Positions 32,001 through 39,999 of a DNA stretch of 64,000 nucleotides are shown here, piece after piece. The stretch comes from a virus: the IMG/VR virus record IMGVR_UViG_3300032242_000723, positions 186,001-250,000 of that record, one strand, 5' to 3'. A program made the position numbers and the translations under genes. Each line of letters starts with the position of its first letter. Positions within the stretch are counted from its first letter, which is position 1. The notes under the pieces are model-generated. The model made no database searches. It was given only the letters and a program-made list of their open reading frames with translations, and had not been told where the DNA came from.

Positions 32001-35000
32001 AGGCATCGGTAATGTTTCATTAAACTTGGGCGCAAGAGCGTCGGCTGTTACGAGTGCTAAACCGATCAGAGAAAATAGCATTTCTATCAAGTTTGACCGC
32101 ACCACCTATACTTCTCAGGTCGTTGATTGGAAGACGGGCGCATTTTATGGTTCTTTCTTTGCTGGCAACTACAGCGTGGCCACTACGTCTTCTAGTTCAT
32201 CGCTGTTGCTTGAAAGTACTCAACCTGATATCAATACAGTTTTAGCTAGTGCTCAAGGTACATTGTTTGAAATCGCTAAAGTCAATAACGATAGAAATCT
32301 TACTTGGTCATCATTTGTTCGTAGTGTGTATAGCACAGTCGGTGGAACAGATGACATCGTTCGTTTGCGACCATTAGACGGTATTGGTAACCCATTCTCT
32401 TATGAAGTGAACGCATCTGGTACTACTATTGGTTTCTATGTTGGCATGCCGATAAAGTTTGCCGGAGCTGTTGCCGGTGGCATCATAGAAAATCAAATCT
32501 ATTATGTACATAACATTGTTAACGGCACTGATTTCCAATTAACACTCAACGAAGATGGCAGTGGACCAGCTGTAAACTTAACTACTGCTACCATCAATGC
32601 AGCAGGTTTAGGTTGTTATACTGGTCAAGTGACGGATACTGCGGTATTGACTGTAAACTATCCTGGCATTCTTCAAGTGACCAACACTGCAAAAACAACA
32701 AACTATCTTACTGTACCAATGAGTTTAATCGGAACAGGTGGGACACGTGGGTTCTACACTAATTTGCCTATCTTCTTTACTGGAAAAGTATTCGGCAATA
32801 TAGTAGAAAATGAAACCTACTATATCACTACAGTAGTAGATAACGAAACATTCACTATGTCATTACATACTGATCCAGTGACCACCATGGTAACTGCCAC
32901 TACTACTTCAACTAATATAATAACAGTAGACTCAACTGATGGCTTTACTATTAACGACCCGATCATCTTCAATACAATGGTGATTTCAGGTTCATCAGTA
33001 GCTACGTTTGGTAATATTGTATCTGGTACTACTTACTATGTCAGTCAAATCATTAGCCCAACTCAAATGACTATTTCTACAATAGTCAACGGTGCAGTAT
33101 TTACTTTAGCTAATGCTACCGGAACCGCAGTTGTTACCAATCAGAAAGATGTATTGCAACTAACTACAGCATCAGGTTCAATGACGATGAACGTGTCTCT
33201 GCCAGTAAGTCCTGGACAAGTGGACGGGCAGTTGTTTACCCTTTACTCATCGTCTGTTCAATATCCTAATATCAGTTCAGGAATCATTGCTAATCTATTA
33301 GAAAGACAAGTAACAGCGAGTATCACATCTGTTAATAGATTGGCAATCAGCGAACTTTCGGGCGGCACAGATTTGTTCTATACTAATATGCCATTCCAAC
33401 TAAGTACGTCAACCGGTGGAATACCAGCAAGCACTACTTACTACGTAGTTGATTATTCAGGAATGCCTATTCCAGATGTAGATCACCCGGGCGAGTATAT
33501 TCCATTACCGAATATTCAAACTCTTGTTTCTTTTGCGTCATCAACTGGAAATCTATTAACGTGTGATTCTACTGCTTCGTTATATGCAGGAATGCCTATC
33601 GTATTCTCTGGTATTTCATTGGGCGGAATTGAAATCGGCGTTACTTACTTTGTTCGTACTATTCCTAGCGGCACAACATTTACTATCAGTGCGATTAAGA
33701 ATGGTTCAACCTTTGTATTGACGAATCAAGGTGGCATTATGTTAGGTACAGGTGAGCCGTACATCACTGTAACTAACATATTGGGCAATCCTGCTGTTGC
33801 ACTTTCAAATGGAATAGGCACAACATTAACACAACATGTGACAGGTACACCTTCGTTCGATCTTTCATATATGGCAGGCGGATACAGTGCAATCATCTCA
33901 TCTGCCGGTTCAGGATTTGCGATTAATAACACGATTGCAATCGCAGGCACAGCAGTCGGTGGTACTAGCCCTACTAACGATGTCACTCTAACAGTCAGTG
34001 CAATCAGTTCAACTGGTGCTATCACTCACGTTATTCCTGCAGGAACTGTTCCCGGTACGGACGCACAATATTATCTCAAGGTTAGATCACCAAATACATT
34101 CGGTGTCTACTCAAATGCATTGATGACAGTTCCGGTAAGTGGTATTGATTTCGGCTATGTGGGCTTTACTTCAGCGAAAATAACTAACATCAACTCATCT
34201 AACAATAGATTAACTGTTGCTGATACAAGTATATTTGCGGTAAATGATGCTGTCGTGTTCACCGGAACTGTACAAACATCTTTGACAAACATCATTGCTG
34301 GTGAAACATATTACATATATGATATACCGAACGCAACTCAGTTTAGAATTTGTACAAACCCAGGTGATGTTGGAACTATTGTAACAATGGTAACAACCAT
34401 TGCAGTTGACTTTACAATGACAACTCCTGGCAGTTATGCATTCCTAGCAGAGCCATTCTACTTCAATCAGTCAATCGTTCGCTTCAACAACCGAATCTAT
34501 GTCTGCGTTGTGTCAAACAATGATGACACTTTTGTTCTTGGTAAATGGGAACAACTTGATTCAGGTGATCGCAGAATGAATGCTATGGATAGAACTATTG
34601 GTTACTATCAGCCAACCATCAACATGCCTGGTCTCGACTTGACTCAGTTGTTTGAGGGTGTAACTTATCCTAACTCAACTTATAAAGGTAATGCATTCGA
34701 ACCTTCTCAACAGTTTACTCTTGACACTATATTGCAAGATCGCCCATTCTACCCAACACAGGTAAATACAGTCGCGTCAGCTTATAAAGAAGGTATATAT
34801 TATGCTGTTGCTAATTTACCAGACTACACCGGAATATTAAAGAGTAATGATGGCATAATTTGGGATATCACTAAGTTAACTAGTTCCAATCTTAATGCAA
34901 CTTCAATATTCAATACATCTGCTTTTTATCTGATCGGCACAACTAATACAGCTACTCCTATCTTTAGAAGTGAATACAACTTAGATCCAACATGGTCTGC

Positions 35001-38000
35001 ATTAACTGTTGCCCCTTCTACTGTACAAGCATTTGGATATAACGGTGCAAGTTGGATCGCAGTAGGTAGCTCTATCATGAGGAGCACTAACACTATTGAT
35101 TGGAATACTGTCTATACGTATAATCCAACTTATGATATTGAACTTTACGGTGTTACTAACGTCAACTCAGCTTCGTTCACTGGATATGTTGCTGTAGGTT
35201 CTGGTCTACGTCCAGACTATACAACTGGTGTAACCGAGTTAGTACCTACAAACATAATCTCGTACAGCACAACTGGTGAATATTGGAATGATGTTGCGTC
35301 ACTTACTCCGAAAGGAATGTACAGTGTAGCAGTAGAACAGAGTACAGGTAAGTTGATCGCAGTAGGTCAATCGGGCATTGTATATACGAGCTTGAATGGT
35401 GCTAGTTGGTTAGGAATAACTGAAGTGACAGTCACCTCAGTTAACGCAGCAACTGACACATTAAACGTAACAAATACTTCTGGTTTAGTACTAAATCAAA
35501 CAGTTCGTTTCAGTGCTTCATTCTCGTCAATCGTAGCAGGAACAACTTATTACGTAAAAACTATCGTATCTGCAACGCAAGTGGAGCTTTCAGCAACATC
35601 GGGCGGAACATTATTTGACTTGACTACTGGTTCTCCTGTCGCACAAACAATGATGAATGTGTATGATGATACTGATCCTACTCCGGCAACATTACGTAGT
35701 GTCATCAATCCAGATGGAGTATGGGTAGCAGTAGGTGATTCAGGCACCATCAAGACATCAACTGATGGTAATGTTTGGACTGCAGGATTATCAGGTACTA
35801 CTGAAAACCTAAACAGCGTAACATACGCTGACGGCACATATATAGTGACTGGCGATAACGATACTATATTGACTAGCAATAGCTTAACTTTAGGCGGAGT
35901 TATTTCTGCTATACAATATGACACTATTACAGGGTTCAATGGTCAATCAAATCTTGTTATCACTGCTGGAAACGGTGCTAATGATGCAAGATGTAGTGTA
36001 AGTGGGGGAGTCATCTCAATAACAACTCCGGGTACAGGTTATCCAGTAGGACAAACAATAGCCTATCTTGGTAGCGGTGGAACACGTATAGTCATAACAG
36101 TTTCAAACTGGATCAACTCTTCAGTCTTTGTTGATGCTCCTGCTATCTATACTGTTAAAGGTGCAGACTTCTCGTATGGTTACGGACCAGAAGAGTTAGT
36201 ACCTGGTGTAATCACTGATAATCTAGCGATGACTGTTATTACATCACCAGGTACTAACTGGCCAATAACAGAATATTCACACAGTGGGTATAACGTTGCA
36301 TCAGTAGAACTATCACCTACTTCAGGAACACAAACCGTATACAGCTTTAACAATGTACTTCAGTATCCTATTCAAATAGCGGTACAGGTTCTTGATTCAA
36401 CTGACTATTGTGGGACAACACTTCCTGCAACAGCATATACAGTTAACTGGATCAACAAAACAATCACGCTTGCTACTCCGCTCGCATTTTCTCCTGCGAT
36501 GCAAAAGCTAAGAATTGATGTGTACGAAGTCGGCAACGGGAACCAAATCGTTAAGTCTAATACTGATACTGATCCTATTAGAATTAGCGTAACAGGTTCT
36601 GGCTTCAATGATATCTACTTAAGCTGTAACTATAGTGCGACAATCACTGAAGGTAGCGGAGTAATCAGACCTGAAACGTTCGATGTAACTATCACTGCAT
36701 TAGAAACCTACAGTGGTACAGATCGTATCTTATGCGACGACACTGGCAAACTTTCGTTGAATATCCCAGTAACCTTCAGTGGTGCAGTATTCGGTGGGTT
36801 AGTAGAAGATACTACCTACTATGTCAAGTCAATCAGTGCTGCGACCAGTTCGTTTACTGTTTCTGCTTCGTTTATCTCTGGAGCCGGTCTAGCTGGTCCT
36901 GTGTATAACTTATCAGATGCAACTGGTTCAATGACTGTAAACATACAGAATGGTACTGGAACAACATGGTCTACTCCTATCGTCTATCACAATGGTACAA
37001 AGTTGATTCCAGGTGGAACTACAGTCGTTACTAAAACTACTTCAGGCACAAACACGATCACTACAAACTCGACTAGTGGATTTATTGTGAATAATCCAAT
37101 CACGTTTAGTCAGACAATGTTCGGCAATGATATCGTACCATTCACGAGATATTATATCAAATCAATCGTTAGTGGATCTAAGTTTACTATTTCTGCTACA
37201 CCGGGCGGAAGCACTTTGGTATTAGCAGATGCAACTGGAAGTGCAAAAATCATCACAAATGACTATGCATTCGGCATTCAACCAAATGGCTTTGCTGCAA
37301 GAATCATCTTCGCGACAAACACATATACTAATGCAACTGACTATCTAGCATACTCAATGTTCGGTGAAACTGTTCCCGTTCAATATGGTTATACTCTTCC
37401 TGAAACTCAAGTGTTTGCAGGTAACGGTTCTACTGCATCGTATATATTAGATAACTATATAGGTCAAGAAAATGCACAGAACGCGATAGTCGAAATCAAC
37501 GGAGTGCGTGTAACAAGTTCACGTTATAATATAAACTTTAGTACCAATACTATTCTATTCAATAGTCCTCCACCTGCTAGCTCGGTTGTAACTGTGACTA
37601 CGTTCAATGATACTTCAAGACAATATTTGAATACTCAGTTCGGTATTACAGGTTCACCTGGATCTGCGTATACTTCATTGACCGTAGGAACTACTACTCA
37701 CGTTACTGGTACGTTTGACCAAAATACTCCTACTGCCCAGTCATACGATCAAAACACTCCTAGCGTGATATCGTTTGACGAAAACTATAGTTGGTTAACG
37801 CTATCGTCGGGAAATACAAGTTCTCTTACTATCAATGGATCAATCGCATTTGATGCTCCTACTATTGGTGGCGTTGTTGCAGGACAAGTTTACTATGTTT
37901 CTCAGATTTTGAACTCAACTGAGTTTACTATTTCTGAATTGGTAGATGGCGAAATATTCCAGTTAACAAATGCAACAGGTTCAATGACATCTAAGTCAAA

Positions 38001-39840
38001 CGGACTTCTTGTTACCCCGATATCAACTATAACTAACAACATTACTGGTCCCGTCGCAGTCACATATTCAACTGCTACAGACGGAACAACTGAAGTCATT
38101 ACATGTGGTGATACAGCAGGATTCGTTGTAAATCAAACAGTAGAGTTCAAAGGGGTAACGTTTGGCGGGATACAAGTTAACGGAACTGTTTACTTTATAG
38201 ATAGTATCTTGAGCGCCACTACTTTCAAGATAAAAAATGCTGCCGGAGTTATAGTGAATCTATCAACAGGTACAGGCAACCTACAAACTATAGTAGGAGG
38301 AACCCCTGCTGTTAGAGTGGTAACTACAATAAAGCATAATCTAACTGAAAACATTCTAACTAGAATTGATGGTACAACTGGATCAGTGCAACTTAACAAT
38401 AATTCATATTATGTTCACATTATTGACGACTACACATTTGATCTATATACCCAACCATATGATCCGGCATTCGGCGCAGTAAACTATCCTGTAACTACTA
38501 TTGCAGCATATACAGGTGGAGGCTATGTTTGGAGAGCAGGAACATTTAGAATCTATAATACAACAGCGACTGCCACTACCAATGATAGTAGCATTTCTAC
38601 TATCAATTCTGGTATAATAACTGGTTACACTATGACGTTTGGATCGGTTACTGGTGACCCAATAAGAATTGGCATGGTAGTTACTGGATCAGGTATTCTA
38701 CCTAATACAACTATTATTGGAGGTGCAGGTCTATCTTGGACGGTTGACAAATATCAAAATACTTCAGCAACAACTCTTACTGGAACATATCACGCATATC
38801 CAATCACTTGTGCAAGTACTTCTAAGTTAGTAGTTGACACTCCAGTTTACTTTGCTGTAACCGGAGCATTAAACGGAACTGCAATATTAGGTGGTCTAGT
38901 TCAAGCGACTGAATACTATATTAAAGAAATCTTAAGTTCAACTTCGTTTACAGTTTCGGCTACAAAAGGTGGAGATGCATATGCATTAACTACAGCTACT
39001 GGCATAATGACTGTAGCACAATGGAGTCAGATCAACGTAGATCGTTTATGGGTAACATTAAATGGCACCCGTGTTCCTTCTTCTAAGTTAAAAGTAAATC
39101 CGGTTAATGAGCTAAGTATCCTAACACAGATCGTGCCAGGTGATGAAGTCATAATCACAAGCATGATAACACATGGAACGCCAGATCAAGAAACTTACAT
39201 CAACTTTGTCGATCCGACCGGAGAAGCGTCAGTGTATAGAGCAAATACTAAAACAAGAACTTGGTTGACTCATGCATTATACGAACAAAGTACTGAGATA
39301 CAAGTTCAAGACATTGGTACAGTAACTAATATTGTGGTTCAAAATACAACTGCGCCTAATATCGTAGATAATTACTATAGTATAGGTATGACAGTTGATA
39401 AACAAACAATGGCAGGAACAACAGTGCTAAACAATAGAACAGGAAATTATATCAGTAGCTTGTACTATAAAGTTGTAGTGGAAGAGTTATCTCCTGTCCT
39501 AAAGATTACGCCAGGTGCTTATATCTCTAGCGGAGATTCATTGACAATCACTACACTTGAGGGTAACACTATATTGATCAACGGTGAACAAATCAAGTTT
39601 AGCACAGTTAACTTTGCTACCAATACACTTAGTGGCTTACAACGCGGTGCTAACGGTACAGGTGTTCAGTCGGTAATCGCAAAGTACAGTGAAGTGTACG
39701 GTCTACTTTCAGCCAATAAACTACCAGTTGCTTACTACGATCAAACATGGAACTCAAATGTTTGGAACGTGACAGATGGTGATCCATTGCAGATCAGTGA
39801 TACAGTACCTGCACAATTCTTGCATGTGGACATAACCTAA
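20023..39840 (+). CDS. giant virion protein (gp7-position wedge/fibre protein), 6605 residues
   Basis: One uninterrupted frame of 19.8 kb. The first part (RTLNFLPDIFQTPSNAEFFG, QGYVGSRFGTGVNAKDYYV, FNQYYWLPEGP) matches the large structural protein that follows gp6 in marine T4-like phages, in the place of gp7. Around residues 2420-3140 there are FG-GAP or propeller-like repeats (FGSTIVYAQASNIYVVSEP, GSKLALSDDARWLYVSD). Around 4905-5300 there are BNR-like repeats (SNDGIIWDI, SNTIDWNTV, TSTDGNVWTAG). A module of about 70 residues with FxVNxPVxF, FGG...YYV and LTxATGSM recurs about 13 times, mostly after residue 4100. It is likely a baseplate-attached fibre or host-contact protein. The length is extreme for a phage protein; no frameshift or stop is seen. 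Confidence 0.8.
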   Translation: MARIRTLNFLPDIFQTPSNAEFFGATLDQLVNPPSITKIQGYVGSRFGTGVNAKDYYVVEPTKTRVDYQLDPGVVFTKPNESVAKDFISYPGILDSIAMQGGIVDNNSRLFTSQFYSWDSFTDLDKTINFNQYYWLPEGPPAVTVAAASVFSKENYTVTDLPNGYSIAAGAGAGTINPTLTLLRGGTYTFSVSQTSQFWIQGAPGVSGYSPLQPNQPVRDVFGVSNNGASTGIVTFAVPSKTAQDEYAFPGNNVVDVVSTTPFDQVNGMPVTSTTNIDGVTALEGLRVMFYNTGVVNEIGYISSYFGETSFDTNNDLIVAPITLTVGSSSTTAFSLSSGTTALLNVGNTITFDNPVFGGITGGQVYYINEIVNSTDFKISLTLGGTNIALTSGSGTMTVNINQGLYEEGFYTTVAQNFYRVTYVGDPDSPVIRLVPDGLIPSEQRITPTYGNTWHNLPFYRNTLGVINLIPYITAPLDVLYYQDGTSSNKIGIIRLIENNLNNTINVETQILGKTNYTSTTGVAFTNGLKVKFDGDVIPSSYLTGEYYVEGVGTAIELVPVIDLVSPEKFTINQYILYDLLKYDIENFDSTLNIPVTPDYITIARNSISKNAWSRSNRWFHIDVINATATYNNDPTITTKYATGTNKAVRPIVEFYPNLKLWDSGIIGKNPVDFIDYRTTDALSTVSGSLNYYPDVQVYSTNTATITASSVIPIAASAMVPGTTYKITEVGTTNWNTVAGTIDQYYYVGQSVLCAVAGTGTGKGLPLTTSTTITVPASAVTGSLVNYMFIADSLNLLPPNSQITNISGTTTLTLTISWETPQQIVGGTSVSIVASDTTVNNYGLFPGARVVFAADTEVSIRNKIYVANFSSITPFSAPVITLTLAEDGVCLPDSQIVVTRGFTNQGLSFHFDGLNWNASQQKTNLNQAPLFDIFDENGISLGDTDIYQSTSFAGCKLFAYGYGSGTEDTVLGFPIRYSSFDNVGDISFDISFNLDTFDYVRNGAPINSKVNIGYVYNYTSATTNIRQLGWQTAIAPSIQYQNFSFNYVASAPNATFACNIAALANLATGEKGWPRVQVYINNVYQNSDTYKVDIGTNTTIITLLGDLPTVDTVVQIQVLSDQVSNVAYYSVPNNLNNNPFNADLTTANIGDIRAQYKDIFINAPNTTGSIFGANNYRDCGDLVPYGTKIIQNSASLAIPGAFLRNQEHNLFDALLFNSREYVKFKQLLVDTVQNSDYVQRYAPSQILDDALDQITAAKSQINAFFWSDMLPSKSPYIGNTYIFNNALENTFYPLSKIYNFSSANYDGVLVYLSRTVDNVLVQKQLTVNVDYVISADSPSLEIILPMQAGDQITIKEYNQTYGSYVPNTPTKLGVYPAFEPTVVLDSDYMVPTYFIKGHDGSFNKLYGDYNETLGVLIDFRDQALLEFELRVYNNLKLSAKVPIARYEVVPGYFRNPTYSWDNFLDIYSTSFLNWIGQNHLDYKTQYFTKNNEFSYNYTNSANKLDQTPIKQGYWRGVYEYFYDTTTPNETPWEMLAFANMPTWWTARYGPAPYTSDNGVLWGDLELGLIWNNGNPYIQPELARPGLSNIIPVDSTGALLSPLISIVGNYNPSTFNKDWVVGDDAPTELSYRRSSTYPFDLTRIFALTRPAEFFNLAVDLDNYKYNAEFNQYLVNDRSHLVPSNIEIYGNGTAKTSYINWIVDYEKQQGVDATTNITTLLNNLDVRLVYRLAGYSDKTLLKFYVEKASPNSRNASLLIPDESYSVLLYENQPFDQLMFSGVVIQQNKDYWTVFGNSQNVAYFETLDPRYNGQTETLTVENKTVKLAKDYGTTVTLVPYGTKFYSTQDVAQFLVSYGKNLESKGMMFDEIQNGVPITWAQMVNEFLYWTQTGWEDGSIITVNPAATKMQINPPSAIVQPLTIQQQNFILNQNLYPINLKDLCVNRDGTLFSAHTLSDGDAMSYAQFNISNFEHGIVFDNVTMFNDVIYNLTTGLRQNRISVRGTKTAEWNGTVNAYGFILNQDNVKEWNGNLKYTKGVIVKYKNKYWTALKVIEPTIKFNDQDWKEVDYANIQKGLLSNPSTRAYESVLYYDVNQANLEQDADLLSFSLIGYRPRDYLALVDLTDTAQVQVYKNLIKNKGTRNSINAFKGANLPQGGIQYDAYENWSIKTGKFGGVLNENFVEFKVNQEYMTGNPSIVSLTEGTYTVGSMQEVPLYSLFNYGSTIDSPNILSTTNAEPHTYLYPSAGYVNFNDVKMSSYFYSGLPFAVDGNGITVPIQSFYVGEYMWLANFKERWEVYRWKPVGQVVQVRNNLNATATVTFSTPHGLSKYDPMSIINFADNINGYYIVTEIVSLTEILINLTANVSGTSAIQGRGIGMKFESQRVATPADIAALDLTENEFIKNTVWVDTNNDGNWAVYRKSINYLYQTELEKSGTTTLGSAVAYTPQMGYLVSDAAAGKLYRYAYDALTETYALAETKTGSTSFGSTIVYAQASNIYVVSEPTSGSPKVYIYVLNNTVVSDDIVTYQTPIAAPGGVTNWGSKLALSDDARWLYVSDSANNKVYVYRQDRIKLNAGYFVVGQTYIITSVGTTDFTAIGAIDNQIGITFVATGVGTGNGTATQITYRQSTIIDGASYGLTLGDGFGKAIATGSDSSVLVVGAPEVDYSATITDWGKAYAFTRTVQNFNVQSSSLPNQPQTYKLGWTPTAGTARTASATSASTNRITCSGSMTGFAVNDPVVFAGATFGDSNVSPTQVYYIHGISGSEISIKLSRSSTTAVQLKNASSLSFSVYVQVDPLYVQINGIMVDDNNYGVIGSNFVYYGTTFAGDIINVSDNQFYLTQTFNSKYTDRVGAHFGYAIDCTSRCTDILIGSPFEIDTADQEGAAYRFTNGGARYGLVVGAAVCNITAPTQVLINGYLTYLPIGNATVIAKAINQSQIINVQATATADNKLIIQLIDTTLAQVNDKLVITAFDTTTLTQLGIQVYTNTQIIKCPHTQGPSQFGTNIKYNEFDSVLISAPAGTRYEGTVFDFTDDENFDNDTVFDNNATRFVESYPNAGAVYMFDYLEEYNESVITSGAYVYAQSVNNTSTDYGYNPNYGAALEFNDNIVVVGAPDYLPASVGGQVTVYNNATGITDWAIFRQSAAVVDIEKIQNTQLFSATTNNTLINFDYIDPLQGKILGAARENLDFVTSVDPAKYNSDVNAPTNYIWGADHVGMLWFNTANTRFVNYHQNDVVYNSKHWGQLFPGSDVAVYSWIASFIPPVNYQGPGVPLDINKFCVNAVLNSSDVLSPIYYFWVRNTNVIFTQTGKTLSDNVVASYIANPAASGIAYMAPLLPNTFAMYNAGDYFNANDTVFHIGYANGTTDDVSHQEFALIREDYADDFLPGIPGITDTLTYASIDGKTTYSKYGHPEGLYAKLLDSLSGADGAGQVVPNPYLPFAVQSGVLARPRQSLFYNRFMALDNYLSYANTILAQYPITELREELSFLFTSGEFFNTPDYWEYVNWWATGYDNNTKSSSQVPIYADLSSLNVVINTIVTVMQNGAGKAEVYRYDGNGVWTRIGLAQGTIAFKNTLWDYSAGKLGFSGNFFDTSPFDEYPSEETRNIIRALNEQIYIQDLLIYRNKSLILLFEYIQSETAESQNFLPWLNKTSLVDVAHTIRELKPYEVFKTDNQEFLAGYINEVKPYHVVIKDFLFKYTGAEVFEGDITDFDLPATYNSAYQEFITPELVYGVPENQYEFALSDNIWSTAPYSQWFANYGVSIEGQENYNITTLTSYLNRSSKYILVDNAQGFPINGVMMIGTEQIGYSLVDRALNKISGLIRGVNGTAVVDHIPGTPIIMDLPAVLLLSGGRGYSNPPRVTAYIDTGKYPEPTVPAEFEAVMNLDSVLSVNLVNPGQGYAVLPEIIIEPAEQIYFDTTAVNSSLHTITMYAPNLRTGDMLQYKVITGTSVGLLADNQWYYINVLEDTPTAIVALYKNYSNAINDHDRIMLYYQGIGNVSLNLGARASAVTSAKPIRENSISIKFDRTTYTSQVVDWKTGAFYGSFFAGNYSVATTSSSSSLLLESTQPDINTVLASAQGTLFEIAKVNNDRNLTWSSFVRSVYSTVGGTDDIVRLRPLDGIGNPFSYEVNASGTTIGFYVGMPIKFAGAVAGGIIENQIYYVHNIVNGTDFQLTLNEDGSGPAVNLTTATINAAGLGCYTGQVTDTAVLTVNYPGILQVTNTAKTTNYLTVPMSLIGTGGTRGFYTNLPIFFTGKVFGNIVENETYYITTVVDNETFTMSLHTDPVTTMVTATTTSTNIITVDSTDGFTINDPIIFNTMVISGSSVATFGNIVSGTTYYVSQIISPTQMTISTIVNGAVFTLANATGTAVVTNQKDVLQLTTASGSMTMNVSLPVSPGQVDGQLFTLYSSSVQYPNISSGIIANLLERQVTASITSVNRLAISELSGGTDLFYTNMPFQLSTSTGGIPASTTYYVVDYSGMPIPDVDHPGEYIPLPNIQTLVSFASSTGNLLTCDSTASLYAGMPIVFSGISLGGIEIGVTYFVRTIPSGTTFTISAIKNGSTFVLTNQGGIMLGTGEPYITVTNILGNPAVALSNGIGTTLTQHVTGTPSFDLSYMAGGYSAIISSAGSGFAINNTIAIAGTAVGGTSPTNDVTLTVSAISSTGAITHVIPAGTVPGTDAQYYLKVRSPNTFGVYSNALMTVPVSGIDFGYVGFTSAKITNINSSNNRLTVADTSIFAVNDAVVFTGTVQTSLTNIIAGETYYIYDIPNATQFRICTNPGDVGTIVTMVTTIAVDFTMTTPGSYAFLAEPFYFNQSIVRFNNRIYVCVVSNNDDTFVLGKWEQLDSGDRRMNAMDRTIGYYQPTINMPGLDLTQLFEGVTYPNSTYKGNAFEPSQQFTLDTILQDRPFYPTQVNTVASAYKEGIYYAVANLPDYTGILKSNDGIIWDITKLTSSNLNATSIFNTSAFYLIGTTNTATPIFRSEYNLDPTWSALTVAPSTVQAFGYNGASWIAVGSSIMRSTNTIDWNTVYTYNPTYDIELYGVTNVNSASFTGYVAVGSGLRPDYTTGVTELVPTNIISYSTTGEYWNDVASLTPKGMYSVAVEQSTGKLIAVGQSGIVYTSLNGASWLGITEVTVTSVNAATDTLNVTNTSGLVLNQTVRFSASFSSIVAGTTYYVKTIVSATQVELSATSGGTLFDLTTGSPVAQTMMNVYDDTDPTPATLRSVINPDGVWVAVGDSGTIKTSTDGNVWTAGLSGTTENLNSVTYADGTYIVTGDNDTILTSNSLTLGGVISAIQYDTITGFNGQSNLVITAGNGANDARCSVSGGVISITTPGTGYPVGQTIAYLGSGGTRIVITVSNWINSSVFVDAPAIYTVKGADFSYGYGPEELVPGVITDNLAMTVITSPGTNWPITEYSHSGYNVASVELSPTSGTQTVYSFNNVLQYPIQIAVQVLDSTDYCGTTLPATAYTVNWINKTITLATPLAFSPAMQKLRIDVYEVGNGNQIVKSNTDTDPIRISVTGSGFNDIYLSCNYSATITEGSGVIRPETFDVTITALETYSGTDRILCDDTGKLSLNIPVTFSGAVFGGLVEDTTYYVKSISAATSSFTVSASFISGAGLAGPVYNLSDATGSMTVNIQNGTGTTWSTPIVYHNGTKLIPGGTTVVTKTTSGTNTITTNSTSGFIVNNPITFSQTMFGNDIVPFTRYYIKSIVSGSKFTISATPGGSTLVLADATGSAKIITNDYAFGIQPNGFAARIIFATNTYTNATDYLAYSMFGETVPVQYGYTLPETQVFAGNGSTASYILDNYIGQENAQNAIVEINGVRVTSSRYNINFSTNTILFNSPPPASSVVTVTTFNDTSRQYLNTQFGITGSPGSAYTSLTVGTTTHVTGTFDQNTPTAQSYDQNTPSVISFDENYSWLTLSSGNTSSLTINGSIAFDAPTIGGVVAGQVYYVSQILNSTEFTISELVDGEIFQLTNATGSMTSKSNGLLVTPISTITNNITGPVAVTYSTATDGTTEVITCGDTAGFVVNQTVEFKGVTFGGIQVNGTVYFIDSILSATTFKIKNAAGVIVNLSTGTGNLQTIVGGTPAVRVVTTIKHNLTENILTRIDGTTGSVQLNNNSYYVHIIDDYTFDLYTQPYDPAFGAVNYPVTTIAAYTGGGYVWRAGTFRIYNTTATATTNDSSISTINSGIITGYTMTFGSVTGDPIRIGMVVTGSGILPNTTIIGGAGLSWTVDKYQNTSATTLTGTYHAYPITCASTSKLVVDTPVYFAVTGALNGTAILGGLVQATEYYIKEILSSTSFTVSATKGGDAYALTTATGIMTVAQWSQINVDRLWVTLNGTRVPSSKLKVNPVNELSILTQIVPGDEVIITSMITHGTPDQETYINFVDPTGEASVYRANTKTRTWLTHALYEQSTEIQVQDIGTVTNIVVQNTTAPNIVDNYYSIGMTVDKQTMAGTTVLNNRTGNYISSLYYKVVVEELSPVLKITPGAYISSGDSLTITTLEGNTILINGEQIKFSTVNFATNTLSGLQRGANGTGVQSVIAKYSEVYGLLSANKLPVAYYDQTWNSNVWNVTDGDPLQISDTVPAQFLHVDIT

Positions 39841-39999
39841 ATGATAAATAAAGAGATGAACAAGCATAACTCGAACAGTGAACCTAACATTCCAGAACGC
39901 AAACCAAATGAGGTTAGTGGTTTCTATTTCTCGTCTGGCGTAAAGATTTTTGATCCAAACACGAAGGAAGTCATTGTACAAAAAAGAGGGGACGACTAA
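39841..39999 (+). CDS. small conserved virion-region protein, 52 residues
   Basis: Starts ATG directly after the stop of the giant gene and ends TAA at 39997-39999, overlapping the next ATG (TAATG). The protein is hydrophilic at first (MINKEMNKHNSNSEPNIPER) and ends GFYFSSGVKIFDPNTKEVIV followed by QKRGDD. The C-terminal block resembles KIYDPNNGEIFVDKKN at the start of the next protein, suggesting a small paralogous or paired domain. Similar short proteins are known to me from the same place in cyanophages, without a function. A second ATG at 39856 would fit if the late box at 39843 drives it. Confidence 0.7.
   Translation: MINKEMNKHNSNSEPNIPERKPNEVSGFYFSSGVKIFDPNTKEVIVQKRGDD
39843..39850 (+). 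promoter_or_regulatory. late promoter box overlapping a small gene start
   Basis: GATAAATA, same as other late boxes. Its expected start point near 39856 lies after the ATG at 39841, so it would serve the downstream genes, or the second ATG of the small gene. Confidence 0.5.

Noticed and set aside
33726-39000. Several antisense frames of 60-130 codons inside the giant gene
   Set aside because: They lie opposite repeated Thr/Ser/Val codons, have no ribosome binding sites and would encode Val/Pro-rich strings without any known motif.
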